Positions 59,264 to 64,000 of a DNA stretch of 64,000 nt are shown one piece after another (within the stretch, counting starts at the first letter, position 1; each line of letters begins with the position of its first letter). The translations under genes were made by a program, and so were the position numbers. The stretch lies in contig NZ_CP053708.1 in the NCBI RefSeq assembly GCF_013201075.1, positions 425,001 to 489,000 on the forward strand, given 5' to 3'. The stretch comes from Lichenicola cladoniae. Lineage in GTDB: Bacteria > Pseudomonadota > Alphaproteobacteria > Acetobacterales > Acetobacteraceae. Under the pieces are notes generated by a model, which saw nothing but the letters and a program-made list of their open reading frames with translations, did not search any database and was not told where the DNA came from.

Positions 59264-61693
59264 ATGCTGACCCGTGAACAGTTATCCCTGCTGGCGCCGG
59301 TCGTGGACGATGCGGTCGTGCTGCGGGACGACGTCTATCGTCTGTGCCTGATGCCGGGATACGACGTGCCGCTGGTCAACAGCGAGGGCCCCCTGAAAGC
59401 GTTCGCGGAGGGCTGGCGGCCCGGCCGGGTCCTGACCGTGCTGTGTCCGGTGCTGCTGCTGGAGTTCCTGCACGAGAACGGCCGGGCTGGCTTCTGGCTG
59501 CTCGATACCGATGGGGTGTTCATCGGCAACGATTTCGCCGCACTGCCCGCGCCCCTGTTCGAGACGGTCTGCCGGCGCGGCCGTCCGATCCTGAACTGGC
59601 TGCGCGCAATGGCCATGCCGGGCATCTCCTGCGTCCAGCCGGCATCGGTCACCGCGCTGCTGCTGGTTCATCTCGACATCAGGCGCGAGCTCGCCAGAAC
59701 CATCTGCGCCGTCGACCTGACAGGCACGCTGTCCGATGCGGCGCTCGGGCCGGTCGAGGATCGTTCGCGGATCCTGCCGGACGCCGATGTTCGCAGGGCG
59801 CCGCCGGATGATTTCGCCATCACCCAGGGCGGCCGGCCCATCCAGGTCGGACCCGGCTGGCGGGTCGAGCGGGTCACCACGCTGTTCGCCCCGGTCATCG
59901 TGCTCGAACTGCTGCACGAGGATGGCGGCCAGGGCGTCTGGTACGTGGACCGGCAGATCGAGATGCTCGGCAACAGCGCGCTCCAGCTTGCGGGCGCGAT
60001 GCGGCTGCATCTGCAGTGCCTGTGCATGCCCCTGTTCGACGAGCTCCGGGAGCGGGTGATCATGGCGCCCGCACTGCCGCTGACGGCGGAAACCCGGCAT
60101 TTCCTGGACATGGCGCAGCTGTCCCGCGATGACCTGCTGAGTTTCTATTTCCTGTGTGCAGGCTTGAATGATCGGCTCCCGCATAGCTGGGCACTGACCG
60201 ACCTGCCGCCACCGCCGATGAGCTATTCGGCGCCGGTGAGCAGTGGCGGCAAGGTTTTGATCGATCCGGACCACACGCGCCGGACCTGCCAGCGATTCCT
60301 GCGCGACGAGCTGCTCAGGCAGGTCGGCATCGGCACGATGATCTGGCCCTCTCCGGTCGATGGGCAGGACATCGCTGTCGTTCCGAAAACGTTTTATATC
60401 GACGATCTGTGTTTCGCCTATCAGCTGCATGACGAGCGATACGGCCTGACCTTCTATGTGTTCGGCCTCGAGGGGTTCTTCCGGAGTTTCGCGCTCTATT
60501 TTCCGTCCGCCGATCTCGTGGTCGGTGCCGACGCAGCGCAGCTCCAGGTCGCCCATCGCTACACCGAGAAGGCAGGGCAACTCCTGTTGCGGCATGTCAC
60601 GCTCTATGGCCCCGACCTTGTGCAGAGCCTGCAACAGCCCCCGGCGGAGATCGTGCATGCCTTTCGCGGCTTGCACGCGATCCATCTCGGGCATTTCCTG
60701 TGGCAGGATCTGAGTGGCCTTTCCTACCTCGTCGATGCATTCCCGGCCGAGGACCTGCCGCGCTGCTATGTTTTCGACACCCTGCATCACCCGGAAATCT
60801 ACGGGCCGATCGACGAGATATTTCCAGAGCTTGCAGGAAGAATCGTCAGGATCGCCGGATCGTTCGGCGCGCACATCCCGCAATTCTACCGGGACCGGCA
60901 AAGCGTCATCAAATCCACCGGGATCAGCGTGCCCGGCCAGGTCGGCCGCCGCATCATCGCCTCGCTGCGCCGGTCCGCACGGTGGCAGGAGCCCATCGCG
61001 CGCGCGGCGCAGGCCCGTGCCGAAGGGGCGGTCGTGGTCGTCGGGCTGCGGATCGGCAACCGCACGATCGAGGATATGGGCGGATTCACCGAACGCCTCG
61101 TGGACATGCTGGCGCACCGGCTCGGCACCGTGACCATCGTCATCGATGGCCATAACAGCATCGGCGACGAGCCCGGCCTGACCTATGCGAGCTTCGGCGA
61201 TACGCTGGGCGGCGGCTCCAGCTTCATGCAGCGCGAACTGGCGATCGTGGACGGGCTGGAGCGCCGCTATCGCGAAACCGCCGTCACCATCGTCAACAAT
61301 ATCGACAGGCCGGTGCAGGAGAGCATTGTCTGGTGCAGCGAGGCGGATTTTTTCGTGGCACCCTGGGGCGCGGCGCTCGCCAAGTATCGCTGGGTCTGCA
61401 ACACGCCGGGCCTCGCCACGGTCGGTCGCTGGAACCTGGAAAGACGGCACGATCTCGGGATCTACAACCACCCGGCGGCCATGGACGACCCGACGCCCAT
61501 GCTGTTCAACCCGGTCGAGGCGGTGACCGACATCGCCGAGCCGGACGCGGCCGATGCCGATCGCAGCAACTACACGCTCGACGAAGCCATCGTGTTCGCG
61601 CAGATCCGGACGCTGGTCGCCGATCATGTCGAGCCACGCCTGAACCCGCGGGTGGCTGCCCCGGGCGAGCAGGCCGGCGTTCAGGCCGCGTAG
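59264..61693 (+). CDS. Large protein of unknown function with internal duplication; C-terminal part GT61-like
   Basis: An 809-residue protein without a signal peptide or membrane spans. The first 280 residues contain two copies of one unit: [20 protein letters not shown] in the first and [20 protein letters not shown] in the second, each followed by a HE(N/D)-Gly-W-D pattern. The middle (about 290-550) is unfamiliar. The C-terminal 250 residues have [21 protein letters not shown] and a preceding [16 protein letters not shown]. These are reminiscent of family 61-like glycosyltransferases, in which a GxGL/GAAL motif precedes a hydrophobic strand. That similarity is weak and no function should be assumed. 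The ATG at 59264 is preceded by GGGACC. It overlaps dadA by 13 bases tail to tail. Confidence 0.7.
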   Translation: MLTREQLSLLAPVVDDAVVLRDDVYRLCLMPGYDVPLVNSEGPLKAFAEGWRPGRVLTVLCPVLLLEFLHENGRAGFWLLDTDGVFIGNDFAALPAPLFETVCRRGRPILNWLRAMAMPGISCVQPASVTALLLVHLDIRRELARTICAVDLTGTLSDAALGPVEDRSRILPDADVRRAPPDDFAITQGGRPIQVGPGWRVERVTTLFAPVIVLELLHEDGGQGVWYVDRQIEMLGNSALQLAGAMRLHLQCLCMPLFDELRERVIMAPALPLTAETRHFLDMAQLSRDDLLSFYFLCAGLNDRLPHSWALTDLPPPPMSYSAPVSSGGKVLIDPDHTRRTCQRFLRDELLRQVGIGTMIWPSPVDGQDIAVVPKTFYIDDLCFAYQLHDERYGLTFYVFGLEGFFRSFALYFPSADLVVGADAAQLQVAHRYTEKAGQLLLRHVTLYGPDLVQSLQQPPAEIVHAFRGLHAIHLGHFLWQDLSGLSYLVDAFPAEDLPRCYVFDTLHHPEIYGPIDEIFPELAGRIVRIAGSFGAHIPQFYRDRQSVIKSTGISVPGQVGRRIIASLRRSARWQEPIARAAQARAEGAVVVVGLRIGNRTIEDMGGFTERLVDMLAHRLGTVTIVIDGHNSIGDEPGLTYASFGDTLGGGSSFMQRELAIVDGLERRYRETAVTIVNNIDRPVQESIVWCSEADFFVAPWGAALAKYRWVCNTPGLATVGRWNLERRHDLGIYNHPAAMDDPTPMLFNPVEAVTDIAEPDAADADRSNYTLDEAIVFAQIRTLVADHVEPRLNPRVAAPGEQAGVQAA

Positions 61694-62937
61694 CGGGACA
61701 ACGCCAGATCCTCGTGCTCGATGTTCGGGCGCCGTTCCGAGATCAGGTCGGCGATCAGCCGGCCTGAGCCGCAGGCCATGGTCCAGCCCAGCGTGCCGTG
61801 GCCGGTGTTCAGCCACAGGTTCCGGTAGCGTCCGGAGCTGCCGACGATCGGGGTGCCGTCCGGCGTGTTCGGGCGCAGTCCGGTCCAGTAGGTGGCCCGG
61901 TCCAGGTCGCCGCCGCCAAACAGTTCCCCGAACGACAGCGCCAGCGTCTCCCGCCGCTCCGGTCGCAGCCGCAGATCGTAGCCGGCGAGCTCGGCGGTGC
62001 CACCGACCCGAATGCGGTCGCCGAGACGGGTCATGGCGACCTTGTAGGTCTCGTCGTTCACCGTCGATGTCGGTGCCCGCGACGCATCGGTCAGCGGGAT
62101 GGTGAGCGAGTAGCCCTTCACCGGATAGACCGGCAGCCGCAGCCCGAGCGGTTGCAGCAGCTTCACGGTGTGCACGCCGGTCGCCGCGAGGTAGGCGTCG
62201 CCGGTGACGACGCCCTGGCTGGTCTGCACGCCGTCGATCAGGTCCGGCCCATGCAGCAGCCGCTCGATGCTGACCCCCAGCCGGAATCGGACCCCGGCCG
62301 CCGCCGCCATGTCGGCCAGCCGCCGTGTGAACAGATGCGCGTCGCCGGACTGGTCGCCGGGCAGGCGCAACCCGCCTTTCAGCAGATGGATCGAGTGTGC
62401 GAGCCCCGGCTCGTTCCGCACCACGCCCGCCTGGTCGAGCAGCTCGTGCGGCACGCCGCCGGCTGCCAGGATGCGCATGTCGTCCGCCGCGTGATCGAGC
62501 TGCGCCTGGGTGCGGAACAGCTGGATCAGCCCGGCCTGGCCATCGTCGTAGGTGATGCCGGTCTCGTGCCGCAGGTCGTCGAGGCAGTCGCGGCTGTACT
62601 CGGCCAGCCGCAGCATCCGGCTCTTGTTGCGCTCGTAGGCTTCCTCGGTGCAGTTCGCCAGCAGCTGGCCCATCCAGCGGATCATCGCGATATCGAGGCG
62701 TGCCCGGATCAGCAGCGGGCTGTGCTTGCGCAGCATCCAGCCGATCGCCTTGACCGGCAGGCCCGGCGCGGCCCACGGCGTCGAATAGCCCGGCGAGACC
62801 TGTCCCGCATTGGCGAAACTGGTTTCCATCGCCACGCCCGGCTGCCGGTCGATCAGCTCGACCTCGTGGCCGAGGCGCGCGAGATACCAGGCGGAGGTCA
62901 CGCCGATCACGCCGCCGCCGAGCACCACGACCTTCAT
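61681..62937 (-). CDS. dadA: D-amino acid dehydrogenase small subunit
   Basis: A 418-residue FAD-dependent enzyme that oxidises D-alanine to pyruvate and ammonia, passing electrons to the respiratory quinone pool. The dinucleotide loop [28 protein letters not shown] starts at residue 3, followed by [24 protein letters not shown] and [27 protein letters not shown] and [16 protein letters not shown] close the FAD site. The match to DadA is strong throughout. It is last gene of the alr-gst-dadA run, giving conversion of L-alanine to D-alanine and then pyruvate. Confidence 0.95.
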   Translation of the reverse strand: MKVVVLGGGVIGVTSAWYLARLGHEVELIDRQPGVAMETSFANAGQVSPGYSTPWAAPGLPVKAIGWMLRKHSPLLIRARLDIAMIRWMGQLLANCTEEAYERNKSRMLRLAEYSRDCLDDLRHETGITYDDGQAGLIQLFRTQAQLDHAADDMRILAAGGVPHELLDQAGVVRNEPGLAHSIHLLKGGLRLPGDQSGDAHLFTRRLADMAAAAGVRFRLGVSIERLLHGPDLIDGVQTSQGVVTGDAYLAATGVHTVKLLQPLGLRLPVYPVKGYSLTIPLTDASRAPTSTVNDETYKVAMTRLGDRIRVGGTAELAGYDLRLRPERRETLALSFGELFGGGDLDRATYWTGLRPNTPDGTPIVGSSGRYRNLWLNTGHGTLGWTMACGSGRLIADLISERRPNIEHEDLALSRYAA

Positions 62938-62983
62938 GCGCGACCTGACTTGGTCTGCATGTGCTGCATCATGTCCACCATTC

Positions 62984-63616
62984 TCAGGCCGGTATCTTCA
63001 TGCCGGCCTTGACCGCCGGGCGATCGCCGACGCGGGCCAGCCAGTCATGGATCGCGGTCTTCTGGGCCAGGCTGTCGCCGAGCGCCGGCTGCATTCGTTC
63101 CATTGCCGCGGCCATCCATGGGAAGGTGGCCATGTCGGCGATCGTATAGTGCTCACCGCCGAGGTAGGGCGATGTCGAAAGCCGTCCCTCCAGCACGCCG
63201 AGCAGCCGCTCCACCTCGGTCCTGAAGCGATCGATCGCCGGCGGGACCTTCTTCTTCGACATCAGGGCGAAGAAGCCGAACTGGCCGAACATCGGGCCGA
63301 GGCCGCCGACCTGCCAGTAGAGCCATTCCAGCGTCTTGAATCGTTCGGCGCCGGTGGCGGCCAGGAAACGACCCCTCTTCTCGGCCAGGTAGGTCAGGAT
63401 TGCCCCACTCTCGAATATCGGCAGCGGCCCACCGGGCGCACCGGTGTCCACGATCGCCGGGATCTTGTTGTTGGGCGAGACGGCCAGGAACCCCGGTGCG
63501 AACTGTTCTTCCTTGGAGATATCCACCGGATGCAGCCTGTACGGCTCGCCGAGCTCCTCCAGCATGATCGCGACCTTGCGGCCGTTCGGGGTCTTCCACG
63601 TATAGAACTCGATCAT
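62984..63616 (-). CDS. Glutathione S-transferase, Nu-class/YfcG-like
   Basis: A 210-residue cytoplasmic protein. The thioredoxin-like half begins [27 protein letters not shown], the characteristic YTxxTPNGxKV of YfcG/YghU-type (Nu-class) enzymes that act as disulfide-bond reductases with glutathione. [13 protein letters not shown] follows, and the helical half contains [12 protein letters not shown]. The ATG at 63616 lies 31 bases after the alr stop and the gene is 46 bases before dadA; a link to D-alanine metabolism is not obvious. Confidence 0.88.
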   Translation of the reverse strand: MIEFYTWKTPNGRKVAIMLEELGEPYRLHPVDISKEEQFAPGFLAVSPNNKIPAIVDTGAPGGPLPIFESGAILTYLAEKRGRFLAATGAERFKTLEWLYWQVGGLGPMFGQFGFFALMSKKKVPPAIDRFRTEVERLLGVLEGRLSTSPYLGGEHYTIADMATFPWMAAAMERMQPALGDSLAQKTAIHDWLARVGDRPAVKAGMKIPA

Positions 63617-63647
63617 GGCGGGGTCCTTACCTGCGGGCCGGAGCAAC

Positions 63648-64000
63648 TCAGCGACCAGCGTGCCAGCTTCGGTGATAGCGGTTGCCGAGCGACGTCAGCA
63701 GCTCATAGCCGATCGTGCCGGCGGCGTCCGCAGCGTCCTCGATCGGACGATGCGGCCCGATCAGGTCGAGCGGCATGCCCTCCCGGACCCTGTCGACCGG
63801 AACGCCGGTGACGTCGATTGCCAGGCAGTCCATCGAGATCCTCCCGATGATCGGCAGCATCGGGCCGCCATCCGGCAGGCTTGCCACGCCGCCGCTCGAG
63901 GCACGCAGGAACCCGTCCGCATAGCCGATCGCGACGGTGGCCACATCGGTCGGGCGTGTCGCCCTGAACATCGCGCCATACCCGACCCAGTCGCCCGGCT
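63648..64000 (-). CDS. alr: Alanine racemase, 3' part, cut by window edge
   Basis: Only the C-terminal 117 or so codons are inside the window; the rest lies to the right. GYGAMFRATRPTDVATVAIGYADGF and MLPIIGRISMDCLAIDV are hallmark segments of the C-terminal beta domain; the MD pair and the Cys lie by the active-site entrance. The enzyme is a PLP-dependent racemase of L- and D-alanine. Its place upstream of dadA resembles dadX in other bacteria, so it may be the catabolic rather than the cell-wall isozyme; that cannot be told from this fragment. Confidence 0.9.
   Translation of the reverse strand, partial: PGDWVGYGAMFRATRPTDVATVAIGYADGFLRASSGGVASLPDGGPMLPIIGRISMDCLAIDVTGVPVDRVREGMPLDLIGPHRPIEDAADAAGTIGYELLTSLGNRYHRSWHAGR

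Noticed and set aside
59282-62776. A reading frame of more than 1,100 codons on the minus strand
   Set aside because: It is antisense to two well-supported genes (the 809-residue protein and dadA frame) and its translation is rich in Arg, Gln, Asp and His with no domain; high GC makes such long empty frames common.
1-64000. tRNA genes, insertion sequences, integrases, phage genes and CRISPR arrays
   Set aside because: None could be recognised on either strand; gene order and composition are uniform, so there is no sign of a mobile island.

Overview
The window is uniformly GC-rich and densely coded, with no tRNA, rRNA, insertion sequence, integrase or CRISPR array that I could see. Family content points to an alphaproteobacterium, most likely of the Acetobacteraceae (an inference): hopanoid genes hpnL and hpnN, a cytochrome bo3-type oxidase subunit, an FnrL-type regulator, an entericidin, an HWE histidine kinase, an S53 (kumamolisin-type) peptidase and DUF2382 proteins. 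Both ends cut genes: nirB on the left and alanine racemase on the right.

Layout. 1-2.5 kb: assimilatory nitrite reductase nirB (partial) and nirD. 2.7-6.4 kb: a translationally coupled chaperone operon, hscC - J-like membrane protein - DUF1266 protein. 6.4-10.1 kb: a small oxygen-response island, with an orphan cyoB behind a perfect FNR box, an FnrL-type Fe-S regulator, and ompW behind a second FNR-like box. 10-12.5 kb: a 2OG-Fe(II) oxygenase-like gene and a two-gene polysaccharide-type ABC exporter. 12.7-15.4 kb: lytic transglycosylase-SPOR lipoprotein, periplasmic peroxiredoxin, entericidin. 15.7-19.4 kb: fbpABC ferric iron importer. 19.4-21.5 kb: HWE kinase and receiver-only regulator. 21.6-26.7 kb: secreted unknown, DUF72, TonB-dependent receptor, RutA-like flavin monooxygenase. 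26.9-30.9 kb: riboflavin synthesis, with ribE divergent from an FMN riboswitch-led ribD-ribBA-ribH operon. 31-32.1 kb: a frameshifted diguanylate cyclase remnant. 32.1-39.8 kb: S53 peptidase, MFS transporter, periplasmic trehalase, YihY-type membrane protein and two DUF2382 stress-type proteins.

39.9-47 kb: phnW-type aminotransferase divergent from an overlapping run hpnL-like - CDP-alcohol phosphatidyltransferase - hpnN - secreted NUP-family protein - NTF2-like. This looks like an envelope-lipid locus and is the most intriguing block. 46.8-49.3 kb: PepSY reductase and Bcr/CflA exporter diverging from a Fur-like box. 49.3-53 kb: alpha/beta hydrolase and the udgX / radical-SAM DNA repair pair. 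53-59.1 kb: AGE-family isomerase, DUF2939 protein, MoeB/ThiF enzyme, DsrE protein, SH3 protein, pyruvate kinase, secreted unknown. 59.2-61.7 kb: a large unknown protein with an internal duplication. 61.7-64 kb: alr-gst-dadA for alanine racemisation and oxidation.

Several modules fit together. Iron handling appears three times (fbpABC, the TonB receptor, PepSY plus exporter). The FnrL regulator sits between two sites matching its expected recognition sequence. Envelope functions (hopanoid transport, polysaccharide export, peptidoglycan cleavage, entericidin) are over-represented. All functional calls rest on motif and family recognition by eye; no database search was run.
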